A stretch of 64,000 nt of DNA from Pseudoxanthomonas yeongjuensis (lineage in GTDB: Bacteria > Pseudomonadota > Gammaproteobacteria > Xanthomonadales > Xanthomonadaceae), in assembly GCF_010093345.1 (NCBI RefSeq), contig NZ_PDWT01000003.1, forward strand, positions 62,001 through 126,000, in the 5' to 3' direction. This document shows positions 1 to 8,669 of this stretch, piece after piece. How positions within the stretch are numbered: position 1 is the first letter of the stretch; each line of letters starts with the position of its first letter. The notes below the pieces were generated by a model. It did not search any database. It saw only the letters and a list, made by a program, of their open reading frames with translations, and was not told the origin of the DNA. The position numbers and the translations under genes are program-made.

Positions 1-1064
1 TTGTTGTAGTAGCCATCCCACAACACGTCGGGGAAGCTGCCGCCCAGCCCGTACAACGCCACCTTCAGCGTCTTCAGGTCAAGGCCGTCGGGCGAATCGC
101 CGCCGCCGGACACCTTGTTGCCGTGCACATAGATGCGTTCCGGATAAGGATCGAAGTCCTTGGCCATGCTCGAATCCTTGTAGCCGGTCGAGTACACGCT
201 GGAGATGATGAAGTTGGCGGTGGCGTTGTCGGCGACCTCGTTGTCGAAGATCTCCACGTCGTCGTTGGCGTTGATCACGATCCCCGAACCCGCCGGCACG
301 CTGGCCACCGGCGTGCCCTTGGCGCCGAAGTTGCCGGTGTTGTTGCCGATCACCTTGTTGTTGTAAACGCGGATGTTGCCGCCCTGCTGGGTCAGGTTGG
401 GCATGTTGAAGACCAGGATGCCACCGGTGTTCTTGGTCGCGACGTTCTCGTACACGTCGGCGTTGATGGTGTTCTCGATCTCGATCCCGGCCACGTTGGA
501 TTCGGCGCGGCTGCGGCGCACGATGACGCCGTCGGACTGACCCACGTAGATGCCCGCATCGGATGCGCCAATGGCGACCGAGTCCTCGATCAGCACATTC
601 TTGGTCAATACCGGATACAGCCCGTAAGCGCCGTTCTTGGTGCTCGGTCCGCCGGTCCACTGCACTTTCACCTTGCGGATGGTGACGTTCTTCGATTCGC
701 TGATCTTCAGGCCATCGCCCTTGGAGTCCTCGATGGTCAGGTTCTCGATGGTGAAATCGTCGCCATTGACCAGCAGGCCTTCGGCACCGGCCTTCTGGCC
801 CTTGAAGCTGAGCACGCTCTGGTCGATGCCCGCGCCGCGAATGGTCACGCCATCGGCGCGCAGGGTCAGGCTGCGGTCGAAGGAGAACTTGCCCGCCGGG
901 ATCTCGATCACGTCGCCCAGCTTGGCATCGAGCAGGCGCTCGTGGAGCTTCGCGGAGAAATCCGCGTCGCCGGCGGCGACGGCAGCGCTTTCCGGCGCCG
1001 TCCCGGTCTTCTGGCAGGCGGCGAGGACAAGCAACAAGGCGGCTACCACGACGTGTTGTCGCAT
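1..1064 (-). CDS. Parallel beta-helix repeat lipoprotein (3' end beyond window)
   Basis: The frame reads from an ATG at 1064 to the window edge without a stop, so the C-terminus is missing. The N-terminus is a lipoprotein signal with lipobox L-A-A-C and acylated Cys at residue 17. After a short linker come repeated right-handed beta-helix rungs (motifs such as 'VTIRGAG', 'FTIENLTIEDS', 'NVTIRKVKV', 'VLIEDSVAIGASDAGIYVG'), as in pectate-lyase-like or NosD-type folds. It is probably an envelope-anchored protein acting on or binding polysaccharide, but I see no specific catalytic signature. It is divergent from the AraC regulator, with a 153-bp shared intergenic region, so that regulator may control it. 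Confidence 0.8.
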   Translation of the reverse strand, partial: MRQHVVVAALLLVLAACQKTGTAPESAAVAAGDADFSAKLHERLLDAKLGDVIEIPAGKFSFDRSLTLRADGVTIRGAGIDQSVLSFKGQKAGAEGLLVNGDDFTIENLTIEDSKGDGLKISESKNVTIRKVKVQWTGGPSTKNGAYGLYPVLTKNVLIEDSVAIGASDAGIYVGQSDGVIVRRSRAESNVAGIEIENTINADVYENVATKNTGGILVFNMPNLTQQGGNIRVYNNKVIGNNTGNFGAKGTPVASVPAGSGIVINANDDVEIFDNEVADNATANFIISSVYSTGYKDSSMAKDFDPYPERIYVHGNKVSGGGDSPDGLDLKTLKVALYGLGGSFPDVLWDGYYN

Positions 1065-1217
1065 CTGGGATCTCCTGGAATATCGACGGTTGCGGTGCGA
1101 TACGCCCGCGTATCCACGCCCGGCGTGGTGATGCAGTCTGGTTCGTCGCCCTTGACTCGGGTGAGGGCGGGAGCGGCATACTTGGGGGGGCAAAGCGGAC
1201 AAGCTGGAGGGGCTTGA

Positions 1218-2264
1218 ATGCACGTCACCATCGAGCCGGTCAGCGAGCCTCGTCTTGCGGCGGCGGTCATCCCGACCAATATGCTGTGCCACTTGATGCA
1301 GCTGGCGCGTGAGCGACAGCTCGACAGCGCGCCGTGGTTCAAGGGCCTGCGCCTGGATCCACGGGAGATCGACGACCCCGCTACCCGCGTGTCCTACCGC
1401 CAGGCCAGCGAAGTGGTCGTCCGCGCACTGTCGGCGCTGGCCGTGCCGCACCTGGGCCTGGTCGTGGGTTGCAGGCAGGACGTGGGCAACTTCGGCCTGC
1501 TCGGCCTGGCGATGAAGACCGCCTCCACCTTCGGCGAGGCGGTACTGCTGGGCATGACCTACCAGCGCACCACCGGGGCGATGCTGGACATCGACACCGA
1601 AGCCGAGATTCCGGGCGAAGTGGCGATGATCGCGCGCGCGCCGGTGGCGATACCCGCGATCCTGCCGTTCCTGTGCGAGGAGATGTTCGCCAGCTCGCTG
1701 ATGGTGGCCCGGGAGCTGGTCGGCGCCGCGTTCCGTCCGCTGCGGCTGGAGCTGTCCTATCCCGCGCCCGCCTACGCCGACGCCTATGCCGACCTGTTCC
1801 AGTGCGAACTGCGTTTCGACCGGCCACGCAATGCGATGGTGATCGACGGCGCATGGATGGAATGGAAGTTCCCGACCTACAACGCGGTCAACGCGCGCCA
1901 GGTATTGGAACTGTGTCGCCGGCAGCTGGCCGACATCGCCGCGCCGCAAAGCGAAATCACCGCCACCGTGGAGCGTTTCCTGCGCCAGCACGTGCGCGAG
2001 AACCCGCCGCTGTCGGCCATCGCCGGGGTCATGCACCTGAGCGAGCGCACCCTGCGCCGCCAGCTCGCCGCCGACGGGGTCAGCTTCAGCCGCCTGCACG
2101 ACCGGATCCGTGCGGAACGCGCGCTGGAACTGCTGCACGACCACAACCTCACCATCGGCCAGGTCGGCAGCCAGGTCGGTTTCGCCGACGCACGGGAATT
2201 CCGCCGCGCCTTCAAGCGCTGGACCGGACATACGCCCAGCGAAGCGCGCGAGCAGATCGCCTGA
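1218..2264 (+). CDS. AraC family transcriptional regulator (Arabinose_bd-type N-terminus)
   Basis: A 348-residue regulator. Residues ~20-215 match the ligand-sensing domain of the OruR/ArgR-like AraC subfamily, and the C-terminal ~90 residues hold two helix-turn-helix motifs: 'LSAIAGVMHLSERTLRRQL' and, near the end, 'VGFADAREFRRAFKRWTG', the classical AraC signature. The inducer cannot be read from sequence. It is divergent from the beta-helix lipoprotein gene, its most likely target. The upstream spacer has a TTGACT hexamer at 1152-1157, but no convincing -10 at good spacing. A degraded REP follows the stop codon. Confidence 0.9.
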   Translation: MHVTIEPVSEPRLAAAVIPTNMLCHLMQLARERQLDSAPWFKGLRLDPREIDDPATRVSYRQASEVVVRALSALAVPHLGLVVGCRQDVGNFGLLGLAMKTASTFGEAVLLGMTYQRTTGAMLDIDTEAEIPGEVAMIARAPVAIPAILPFLCEEMFASSLMVARELVGAAFRPLRLELSYPAPAYADAYADLFQCELRFDRPRNAMVIDGAWMEWKFPTYNAVNARQVLELCRRQLADIAAPQSEITATVERFLRQHVRENPPLSAIAGVMHLSERTLRRQLAADGVSFSRLHDRIRAERALELLHDHNLTIGQVGSQVGFADAREFRRAFKRWTGHTPSEAREQIA

Positions 2265-2266
2265 GC

Positions 2267-2354
2267 GTAGAAGCGACGCAAGTCGCGAAGCCGGCCGAGG
2301 ATCCTTCGCGACTTACGCCCCGAAGGAAGTCCCCTTGGGGGACGTCGCCCCTAT
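2267..2354. repeat. Degenerate REP palindrome with a second hairpin inside one arm
   Basis: The left arm resembles the GTAGGAGCGACG(T)AAGTCGCGAAG family with substitutions. The right arm reads CTTCGCGACTTACG, is interrupted by a separate GTCCCC/GGGGAC hairpin, then resumes as CGTCGCCCCTAT. It looks like a REP element disrupted by a second palindrome. Confidence 0.55.
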
Positions 2355-2376
2355 AAGCCGCCCGTCCCGTAGGCCC

Positions 2377-2760
2377 TCAGTCGAGCACCATCACCGCATC
2401 GACCTCGAATATGGCCCCTTTCGGCAACCCGGAGACTTCGATGGTCGAACGCGCCGGGAACGGCGCGGCGAAGTATTCCTGCATCACCGCATTGACCGCG
2501 GCGAACTGGCCCAGGTCGGTCAGGTACAGGCCCAGGCGCACGATCTGCGCCAGCGAACCGCCGGCCGTTTCGGCCACGGCCTTCAGGTTGTCGAAGGCGC
2601 GCCGCGCCTGCGCCGTGATATCGCCTTCCACCAGGTTGCCGGTAGCCGGATCGAGCGGGATCTGTCCGGAGAAATACACGGTGTTGCCGCTGCGTACCGC
2701 CTGCGAATAGGGGCCGATGGCCGCGGGGGCGTGGTCGGTATGGATGATCTGGCGGGTCAT
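2377..2760 (-). CDS. ridA: RidA family reactive intermediate/imine deaminase
   Basis: This 127-residue protein has the full length of the YjgF/YER057c/UK114 family. It has the conserved N-terminal 'APAAIGPYSQAV' block, central 'FSGQIPLDPATG', the catalytic-site 'R' in 'QIVRLGLYLTDL', and C-terminal 'RSTIEVSGLPKGA'. RidA hydrolyses reactive enamine/imine intermediates such as 2-aminoacrylate released by PLP enzymes. It lies downstream of spoT on the same strand, separated by a REP. ridA next to spoT is familiar in Xanthomonadaceae, though co-transcription across the REP is uncertain. Confidence 0.95.
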   Translation of the reverse strand: MTRQIIHTDHAPAAIGPYSQAVRSGNTVYFSGQIPLDPATGNLVEGDITAQARRAFDNLKAVAETAGGSLAQIVRLGLYLTDLGQFAAVNAVMQEYFAAPFPARSTIEVSGLPKGAIFEVDAVMVLD

Positions 2761-2798
2761 GGCGATTCCAGGTAACGAGGCGGCCGGAATTCTAACGC

Positions 2799-2876
2799 GT
2801 AGGAGCGGGCCTTGCCCGCGATGCTTTTGATTTTAAGATCATCGCCCAAAGCATCGCGGGCAAGGCCCGCTCCTAC
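2799..2876. repeat. REP-like palindrome, GCGGGCCTTGCCCGCGATGC family
   Basis: A near-perfect inverted repeat that opens GTAGGAGCGGGCCTTGCCCG and closes with its complement ending CTCCTAC. The loop is AT-rich. It lies between ridA and spoT. The same family recurs at 8172, 13360, 21110 and 33423. Confidence 0.95.
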
Positions 2877-2885
2877 ACAAGGGCG

Positions 2886-5054
2886 CTATTGCCGGCGTAC
2901 GCCGTGGACCACGCTCAACCGCCGCAGCCTGCGCATCACTTCGGCCAGGTGGTTGCGGTCGCGCACCTGGATGGAGAAGCGCAACACCGCCGCGTTGATG
3001 TCGCGTTCCAGGTATTCGACCCGGTCGATGTTGGACTTGGCCTGGGCTACGGCCGCGGCGACCTGCGCCAACACACCCGGGCGATTCTCGACATCGATCA
3101 ACAACGACGCGTCGTAGTCGCCGCTGACATTCGTATCCCAGCCGATAGGAATCCAGCGTTCCGGCGACTTGCGGAATTCGACCACGTTGGGGCAGTCCAG
3201 GCGGTGGACCACGATGCCCTTGCCGGCGGTGTGGTAACCCATGATCTCGTCGCCGGGGATCGGCTGGCAGCAGTTGGCGAAACTGATCACCCCGCGCTCG
3301 GTGCCGTTGATCAGGATCTTTTCCTGCGAATGCCGGGAATGGCCGCCGCCGCGCAACTCGGCGAAGGCGGTCAGCGCCTGCGCCGCCTGCGCCGGCATCC
3401 AGTTGCCCAGGGCGACGTCGGCGAGCAGCGCTTCCAGGCGCGGATAGCGATGCTCGGCCAGGAACGCCTCGAGCCGCTGCTGCGGCAGGCGTTCCAGCGA
3501 ACTGTCCAGATCTTCCAGCGCGCGGTCGAGCATGCGATGACCGAGCTGCACCGCGTCCTCGTGCACCAGTTGCTTGAGCTGGTGGCGGATCGCGGTGCGG
3601 GCCTTGCTGCTGACCACGAACTCCAGCCACTGCGGCTTGGGCGCGGCCGACTTGGCGGTGATGATCTCCACGCTCTGGCCGCTGGCCAGCTTGGTCCGCA
3701 ACGGCACCAGTTTCCTGTCCACGCGCGAAGCCACCGCCTGGTTGCCGACGTCGGTATGCACGGCGTAGGCGAAATCCAGCGCGGTCGAGTTGCGCGGCAG
3801 CGACAGGATCTTGCCCTTTGGGGTGAACAGGTAGACCTCGTCCGGGAACAGATCGACCTTGACGTTGTCGAGGAACTCCAGCGACGAGCCCGCCGCGCGC
3901 TGGTTCTCGATCAGCTCGATGATCCAGGCATGGGCGCGGCTCTGCGCGCTGTTCGGGGTCTGCGCGCCGTATTTGTAGGTCCAGTGCGCGGCGATGCCGC
4001 GCTCGGCGATCAGGTCCATTTCCTCGGTGCGGATCTGCACTTCGATCGGCGAACCGTAAGGCCCGAACAGCACCGTATGCAGCGACTGGTAGCCGTTGGC
4101 CTTGGGGATGGCGATGAAATCGCGGAACCGCGAATCCAGCGGCTTGTACACCGCATGCACCGCGCCCAGCGCGTGGTAGCAGTCCGGCACGGTCGAGGCG
4201 ACCACGCGGAAACCGAACACGTCCATGACCTGGTCGAAGCTTTTTCCTTCGCCGCGCATCTTGTTGTAGATGCTCCATGGCGTCTTGATGCGGCTGACCA
4301 GACGATGCTGCAGGCCTTCCTTGGCCAGGCGCTGCGACAGGTGCGCCTCGATCTCCGCCATCGACTCGCGGCGCACCACCGGCTGGCTGCGGATGTGCTT
4401 CTCGATGATCGCGTGGCGCCACGGATACAGCGCGCGGAAGCCCAGGTCCTGCAGCTCCGACTTGACCAGGCCCATGCCCAGGCGCTGGGCGATGGGCGCG
4501 TAGATGTCCAGGGTCTCCTTGGCGATGCGCTTGCGCGCATCGATGCTCTGCGCGCCCAGCGTGCGCATGTTGTGCAGGCGGTCGGCGAGCTTGATCATGA
4601 TCACGCGCAGGTCGCGCGACATGGCCAGCAGCATCTTGCGGAAGCTCTCGGCCGCGGCTTCCTGGCGATCGCGGAAATGCAGCTTGTCCAGCTTGGTGAC
4701 GCCATCGACCAGTTCGGCGACCGATTCGCCGAATTCGGCGGTGATCTCGGCCTGGGTCAGCGGCGTGTCCTCGATGGTGTCGTGCAGGATCGCCGCGATC
4801 AGGGTCTCCACGTCCAGCCCCAGCTCGGCCAGGACCTGGGCCACCGCGACCGGATGGGTGATGTAAGGCTCGCCGGACTTGCGGATCTGGCCAATGTGCG
4901 CGGCGGCCCCCACTTCCCAGGCGCGGCGCAGCAGCGGTAATTGTTCGGCCGGCAGGTAACTGGCGGCCCGTTCCAGTTGATGGACGTAATCCGGCACTAC
5001 CCCATCCGGCGATGGCGGGTGATCGAGGGTCTCGACGTTACGTCTTGAAGTCAT
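2886..5054 (-). CDS. spoT: Bifunctional (p)ppGpp synthetase/hydrolase SpoT
   Basis: At 722 residues it has full RelA/SpoT architecture. The HD hydrolase domain is intact, with 'ILHDTIEDTPL' at ~89-99 (His91-Asp92), indicating active (p)ppGpp hydrolysis. The synthetase domain (~240-350) has 'NGYQSLHT' and 'EVQIRTEEMD'. A TGS domain follows (~395-455, 'VYLFTPKGKI'), and an ACT domain closes the protein (~645-722). It is downstream of rpoZ on the same strand, as in many gammaproteobacteria, but here a rho-independent terminator and a hexanucleotide repeat separate them. spoT therefore probably has its own promoter or depends on readthrough. Confidence 0.98.
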   Translation of the reverse strand: MTSRRNVETLDHPPSPDGVVPDYVHQLERAASYLPAEQLPLLRRAWEVGAAAHIGQIRKSGEPYITHPVAVAQVLAELGLDVETLIAAILHDTIEDTPLTQAEITAEFGESVAELVDGVTKLDKLHFRDRQEAAAESFRKMLLAMSRDLRVIMIKLADRLHNMRTLGAQSIDARKRIAKETLDIYAPIAQRLGMGLVKSELQDLGFRALYPWRHAIIEKHIRSQPVVRRESMAEIEAHLSQRLAKEGLQHRLVSRIKTPWSIYNKMRGEGKSFDQVMDVFGFRVVASTVPDCYHALGAVHAVYKPLDSRFRDFIAIPKANGYQSLHTVLFGPYGSPIEVQIRTEEMDLIAERGIAAHWTYKYGAQTPNSAQSRAHAWIIELIENQRAAGSSLEFLDNVKVDLFPDEVYLFTPKGKILSLPRNSTALDFAYAVHTDVGNQAVASRVDRKLVPLRTKLASGQSVEIITAKSAAPKPQWLEFVVSSKARTAIRHQLKQLVHEDAVQLGHRMLDRALEDLDSSLERLPQQRLEAFLAEHRYPRLEALLADVALGNWMPAQAAQALTAFAELRGGGHSRHSQEKILINGTERGVISFANCCQPIPGDEIMGYHTAGKGIVVHRLDCPNVVEFRKSPERWIPIGWDTNVSGDYDASLLIDVENRPGVLAQVAAAVAQAKSNIDRVEYLERDINAAVLRFSIQVRDRNHLAEVMRRLRRLSVVHGVRRQ

Positions 5055-5140
5055 GCCGCAAGCCTATGCCAGCGGGGTAATAACGGCAAATTGGCGTTGA
5101 TTGCGGGAAGCAGATGCGCGGGCCGTTGCCGTTGCTCTGC

Positions 5141-5170
5141 TGTGGCTGTGGCTGTGGCTGTGGCTGTGGC
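5141..5170. repeat. Hexanucleotide microsatellite (TGTGGC)x5 upstream of spoT
   Basis: Five perfect tandem copies of TGTGGC fill 30 bp, 87-116 bp upstream of the spoT start and just past the rpoZ terminator. It is noncoding and could vary by slipped-strand mispairing, changing promoter spacing or mRNA leader length. No such effect can be shown from one sequence. Confidence 0.9.
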
Positions 5171-5206
5171 TAACGACAACGACTACGGGATGGTCGCTGA
5201 AAAGCA

Positions 5207-5230
5207 AACAGCCCGCGTAAGCGGGCTGTT
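5207..5230 (-). terminator. Rho-independent terminator of rpoZ
   Basis: A perfect 10-bp stem (AACAGCCCGC / GCGGGCTGTT) with a 4-nt loop. On the minus strand it is followed by TTGCTTTTC. It lies 30 bp past the rpoZ stop codon. Confidence 0.8.
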
Positions 5231-5259
5231 AGATGTGAAGCCTTTGAACCGGGAATCGC

Positions 5260-5559
5260 TCAGTCGTCGCCCTTCGACAGATCGTCGTCGGCCACCACTT
5301 CCGCCGCGGCCCATTCCAGGGCTTCGCGCTCGGCGCGCTCGCGCTCGGCCTTCTCGACCTTGTTGATCAGCTCGTTGTCGATCTTGCGGGCGGCGATCTC
5401 GCGCAGCGCCAGCACGGTCGGCTTGTCGCCGCTTTCGTGGTTGTCGATGAGCGGCTCCACGCCATTGGCCAGCTGGCGGGCGCGCTTGGAGGCCATCATG
5501 ACCAGCTCGAAACGGTTTCCAACGACTTCCAGGCAATCTTCTACGGTGATGCGGGCCAT
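5260..5559 (-). CDS. rpoZ: RNA polymerase omega subunit
   Basis: I start this gene at 5559, because '[20 protein letters not shown]' is the canonical omega N-terminus; the longer upstream frame has no family support. The product is 99 residues with the conserved 'SKRARQL' and '[11 protein letters not shown]' blocks. The acidic C-terminal tail is typical. It sits in the usual gmk-rpoZ-spoT order, 245 bp after gmk with a REP-like repeat between them, and ends in a clear intrinsic terminator. Omega promotes RNA polymerase assembly and forms part of a ppGpp-binding site. Confidence 0.97.
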   Translation of the reverse strand: MARITVEDCLEVVGNRFELVMMASKRARQLANGVEPLIDNHESGDKPTVLALREIAARKIDNELINKVEKAERERAEREALEWAAAEVVADDDLSKGDD

Positions 5560-5718
5560 GCGGGCTCCCGGCGACCGGCGGGGTCGCGCGAATTGATACG
5601 AGGGGGCGCGGATTGTAGGGCCTGCGCCCGCCAGAAGCAACACTTCCCTTGTAAATCAGCCAGTTATGCGCCAGATCTGGCACCCCGGGCGTTACCTCAT
5701 GGGCTTCCACCGGGCCTT

Positions 5719-5776
5719 GTGGGACGGGCTTCGGCCTCGATGCCCGCGGCCTGTCGGGGCTGAAGCCCCTCCCCCA
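5719..5776. repeat. REP-like palindrome, GGGGCTTCAGCCCC family (degenerate)
   Basis: It opens GTGGGACGGGCTTCGGCC and closes GGGGCTGAAGCCCCTCCCCC, with an imperfect GATGCC...GGC core. It lies between gmk and rpoZ and is a distinct variant from the other REPs in the window. Confidence 0.6.
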
Positions 5777-5804
5777 AGAGGAAGCAGGCTCATGGTTGCG
5801 CGGC

Positions 5805-6419
5805 TCAATCGGCCAGAAGGTTCGAGATCAATTTCCCGTGGCGCGCCACCTGGGGTTCCCGGCGCAGCCGGCTGGCGGTGAAGATGGAGCACATCTCGTC
5901 CACCGCGGTGTCGAAGACCTCGTTGACGATGACGTAATCGAACTCGCCGTAATGCGACATCTCCTCGCGCGCGGCGGCCAGCCGTTGCTGGATCACCGCC
6001 TCGCTGTCCTGGCCGCGGTTGCGCATGCGCTGTTCCAGCGCCTGGCGCGAGGGCGGCAGGATGAACACGCTGACCGCATTGGGCAGCTTGTCGCGCACCT
6101 GGCGCGCGCCCTGCCAGTCGATTTCCAGCAGCACGTCCTTGCCGGCGGCCAGCTGCGGTTCCACCGACTGCCGTGCGGTGCCCTTCCAGTCGCCGTGGAC
6201 GCGCGCGTACTCGAAGAAGTCGCCGGCGCCGATCATCTGCTGGAATTCGTCTTCGGTGACGAAGTTGTAGTGCTGGGCATGGCGCTCGCCCGGCCGTGGC
6301 TGGCGCGAGGTGAACGAGATCGACAACGCGATCTGCGGGTCGCGCGCCAGCACCGCGTTGACGATGCTGCTCTTGCCGGCGCCCGAGGGCGCCGCGACGA
6401 TGTAGAGGGTTCCGCGCAT
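5805..6419 (-). CDS. gmk: Guanylate kinase
   Basis: A 204-residue protein with P-loop 'APSGAGKSS' at residues 10-18 and the GMP-binding block 'SFTSRQPRPGE' (~35-45). The lid/adenosine region includes 'SRQALEQRMRNRGQDSE'. It phosphorylates GMP to GDP for nucleotide and (p)ppGpp precursor supply. It follows yicC on the same strand with a 96-bp spacer holding an unusual inverted repeat, and precedes rpoZ. Length and motifs are standard. Confidence 0.97.
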   Translation of the reverse strand: MRGTLYIVAAPSGAGKSSIVNAVLARDPQIALSISFTSRQPRPGERHAQHYNFVTEDEFQQMIGAGDFFEYARVHGDWKGTARQSVEPQLAAGKDVLLEIDWQGARQVRDKLPNAVSVFILPPSRQALEQRMRNRGQDSEAVIQQRLAAAREEMSHYGEFDYVIVNEVFDTAVDEMCSIFTASRLRREPQVARHGKLISNLLAD

Positions 6420-6442
6420 AAGGTCAGGAACGAGTGTAAAGG

Positions 6443-6503
6443 AACGAGGAACGAGTGGTCACGGCCGGCATCGCCGGCATTGATTCGCCACTCGTTCCTC
6501 GTT
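6443..6503. repeat. 16-bp perfect inverted repeat between yicC and gmk
   Basis: The arms AACGAGGAACGAGTGG (6443-6458) and its exact complement (6488-6503) enclose a GC-rich centre that contains its own GCCGGC repeats. The purine-rich GAGG/GAGTG composition resembles the repeats at 36724 and 37692. There is no T-tract, so it is not an obvious intrinsic terminator. Confidence 0.8.
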
Positions 6504-6515
6504 TCTCTCCACTCT

Positions 6516-7376
6516 TCACTCGATGTTCTGCACTTGTTCGCGGATCTGGTCGATCAGCACCTTGAGCTCCACCGCGATATTGGTGGTGCGCACGTCGACC
6601 GACTTGGAACCGAGCGTGTTGGCTTCGCGGTTGAATTCCTGCAGCAGGAAATCCAGGCGGCGGCCGACCGGCTCGGTCTGCTTCAGCACCCGGCGGATTT
6701 CCTTGATGTGGCTGTCCAGCCGGTCCAGTTCCTCGTCCACGTCGAGTTTCTGCAGTCCCAGCACCAGTTCCTGTTCGACCCGTCCCGGATCGGCGGGATG
6801 GGCCAGGTCGGCGAGGCGCGTTTCCAGCTTCAGGCGCTGGCCGGCGCGGATCAGCGGGATCAGCTCGCGCACCTCGGCGGCGCGCGCGGACAGCGCATCG
6901 ACGCGTTCGCCGATCGCCTGCGCAAGCTTCTCGCCTTCGCGTTCGCGCGCGGCGACGAACTGGTCCAGCAAGGCGTCCAGCAGCGCCAGCGCATGCGCCT
7001 GCAGGGCCTCGGCATCGACCGCCCTGCTCTGCAGCACGCCCGGGTACTGCAGCAGATCGACGAACTCGGCGCGCAATTGCGGAAAATGCGCGTCCAGTTC
7101 CAGCGCGACCGCGGCCAGTTGCTTGATCAGGTCCTGGTTGACCCGCACCGCGCCCTCGCCTTCCGGCGAACGCAGGCGCAGGGAGAAGTCCAGCTTGCCG
7201 CGGGCGATGCGCGCGGCGATGCGTTCTCGCAGTACCGGCTCCAGGACGCGCAGTTCTTCCGGCAGGCGCAGACCCAGTTCCAGGAAGCGATGGTTCACCG
7301 CGCGCAGCTCGCACGCCAGGGTGCCGCCATCGGTGGCGCGTTCGGCGGTGGCGTAAGCGGTCATGCTGCGGATCAT
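6516..7376 (-). CDS. yicC: YicC family endoribonuclease/stress protein
   Basis: The start is the ATG at 7376 ('MIRSMTAYATAE'), which matches the conserved YicC N-terminus and gives 286 residues, the usual length. The open frame extends upstream across the divergent rph gene, but that extension is spurious. The conserved C-terminus ('RRLDFLLQEFNREANTLGSKS', with 'DQIREQVQNIE' at the end) is intact. YicC proteins are metal-dependent endoribonucleases linked to RNA decay. It is divergent from rph and upstream of gmk, a widely conserved order. Confidence 0.96.
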   Translation of the reverse strand: MIRSMTAYATAERATDGGTLACELRAVNHRFLELGLRLPEELRVLEPVLRERIAARIARGKLDFSLRLRSPEGEGAVRVNQDLIKQLAAVALELDAHFPQLRAEFVDLLQYPGVLQSRAVDAEALQAHALALLDALLDQFVAAREREGEKLAQAIGERVDALSARAAEVRELIPLIRAGQRLKLETRLADLAHPADPGRVEQELVLGLQKLDVDEELDRLDSHIKEIRRVLKQTEPVGRRLDFLLQEFNREANTLGSKSVDVRTTNIAVELKVLIDQIREQVQNIE

Positions 7377-7439
7377 CGGTTGGACCTGAGCTGCGGGAGG
7401 CGAATGGTACCCTAGCCCGCCCTTTTTACGGATTCGCGC

Positions 7440-8168
7440 ATGACAGTTGCCCGCCCCAGTGGCCGCCTCCCCGAACAGATGCGCGAAGTGAGCATCCAGC
7501 GCGGCTACACCCGCCATGCCGAGGGCTCGGTGCTGGTTTCCTTCGGCGAGACCCGCGTGCTGTGCACAGCCAGCGTGGAAAATCGCGTGCCGGGCTTCCT
7601 GCGCGGCAAAGGCGAAGGCTGGGTCACCGCCGAATACGGCATGCTGCCGCGCTCCACCCATACCCGCAGCGATCGCGAGGCCTCGCGCGGCAAGCAGGGC
7701 GGACGCACGCTGGAGATCCAGCGCCTGATCGGCCGTGCGCTGCGCGCCTGCGTGGACCGCAATGCGCTGGGCGAACGCACCATCACCCTGGACTGCGACG
7801 TGCTGCAGGCCGACGGTGGTACCCGCACGGCAGCCATCACCGGCGCCTACGTGGCCCTGGTGGATGCGGTCAACTGGCTGAAGAAGAAGAACGAGCTCAA
7901 GCGCGATCCGATCCACGGCGCGGTCGCCGCGGTCTCGGTCGGCATCTATCGCGGCGTGCCTGTGCTGGACCTGGATTATCCGGAAGACAGCGACTGCGAC
8001 ACCGACATGAACCTGGTGATGAACGACGGCGGCGGTTTCATCGAGCTGCAGGGCACGGCCGAAGGCCATGCCTTCCGCCGCGACGAACTGGACGCATTGC
8101 TGGCGCTGGGCGAAAAAGGCATCGGTGAATTGTTCGCCGCTCAGCGCGCTGCGTTGGCAGACCAATAA
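7440..8168 (+). CDS. rph: Ribonuclease PH
   Basis: A 242-residue phosphorolytic 3'-5' exoribonuclease that trims tRNA 3' ends. Recognisable blocks are '[19 protein letters not shown]', '[17 protein letters not shown]', '[16 protein letters not shown]', '[17 protein letters not shown]' and the active-site '[15 protein letters not shown]'. It is divergent from yicC (63 bp apart). It ends 3 bp before a REP. The frame is full-length and not truncated, unlike the E. coli K-12 allele. Confidence 0.98.
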   Translation: MTVARPSGRLPEQMREVSIQRGYTRHAEGSVLVSFGETRVLCTASVENRVPGFLRGKGEGWVTAEYGMLPRSTHTRSDREASRGKQGGRTLEIQRLIGRALRACVDRNALGERTITLDCDVLQADGGTRTAAITGAYVALVDAVNWLKKKNELKRDPIHGAVAAVSVGIYRGVPVLDLDYPEDSDCDTDMNLVMNDGGGFIELQGTAEGHAFRRDELDALLALGEKGIGELFAAQRAALADQ

Positions 8169-8171
8169 CAC

Positions 8172-8250
8172 GTAGGAGCGGGCCTTGCCCGCGATGCTTT
8201 TGTATTTGCCGGAAATCCTGAAGAGCATCGCGGGCAAGGCCCGCTCCTAC
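8172..8250. repeat. REP-like palindrome, GCGGGCCTTGCCCGCGATGC family
   Basis: Long near-perfect inverted repeat between rph and the VOC gene, with the same terminal GTAGGAGCGGGCC sequence as 2799-2876 and a variable AT-rich loop. Confidence 0.95.
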
Positions 8251-8270
8251 GAACAGCCGGATATCGAGCC

Positions 8271-8669
8271 ATGAAACAAACCCTCAGCCTGGTCGCCCTG
8301 GTCGTAGACGACTACGACGAAGCCATCGCCCATTACACGGGCGCACTGGGTTTCGACTTGCTGGAAGACACCGATCGCGGCAACGGCAAGCGCTGGGTGC
8401 GGGTCGCGCCGCGCGGCAGCAGCGAAACCGGCCTGCTGCTGGCCAAGGCCGGCGATGACGCGCAGCGCGCGCGCATCGGCGACCAGCATGGCGGGCGGGT
8501 GGGCTTCTTCCTGCAGACCGACGATTTCTGGCGCGACCACGCTGCGATGAAGGCGAACGGCATCGAGTTCCTGGAAGATCCGCGCGAGGAACCTTACGCC
8601 ACCGTCGCCGTTTTCCGCGACCGCTACGGCAATCGCTGGGACCTGCTGCAACCACGGGGCGAGGCATGA
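8271..8669 (+). CDS. VOC (glyoxalase/bleomycin-resistance-fold) family protein
   Basis: A 132-residue single-domain VOC protein with two beta-alpha-beta-beta-beta modules. The N-terminal half begins 'LSLVALVVDDYDEAIAHYTGALGFDL' and the C-terminal half ends 'TVAVFRDRYGNRWDLLQPR', as in small 'extradiol dioxygenase-like' VOC proteins. The substrate is unknown. Its TGA overlaps the rdgB start (ATGA), so the two are translationally coupled. Confidence 0.88.
   Translation: MKQTLSLVALVVDDYDEAIAHYTGALGFDLLEDTDRGNGKRWVRVAPRGSSETGLLLAKAGDDAQRARIGDQHGGRVGFFLQTDDFWRDHAAMKANGIEFLEDPREEPYATVAVFRDRYGNRWDLLQPRGEA

Noticed and set aside
2889..4940. 683-codon open frame on the + strand opposite spoT
   Set aside because: It is a GC-rich shadow of spoT: His/Arg/Asp-rich with no domain, while the opposite strand encodes a full SpoT.
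6516..8237. 573-residue version of YicC
   Set aside because: The N-terminal extension is antisense to rph; the family start is at 7376.
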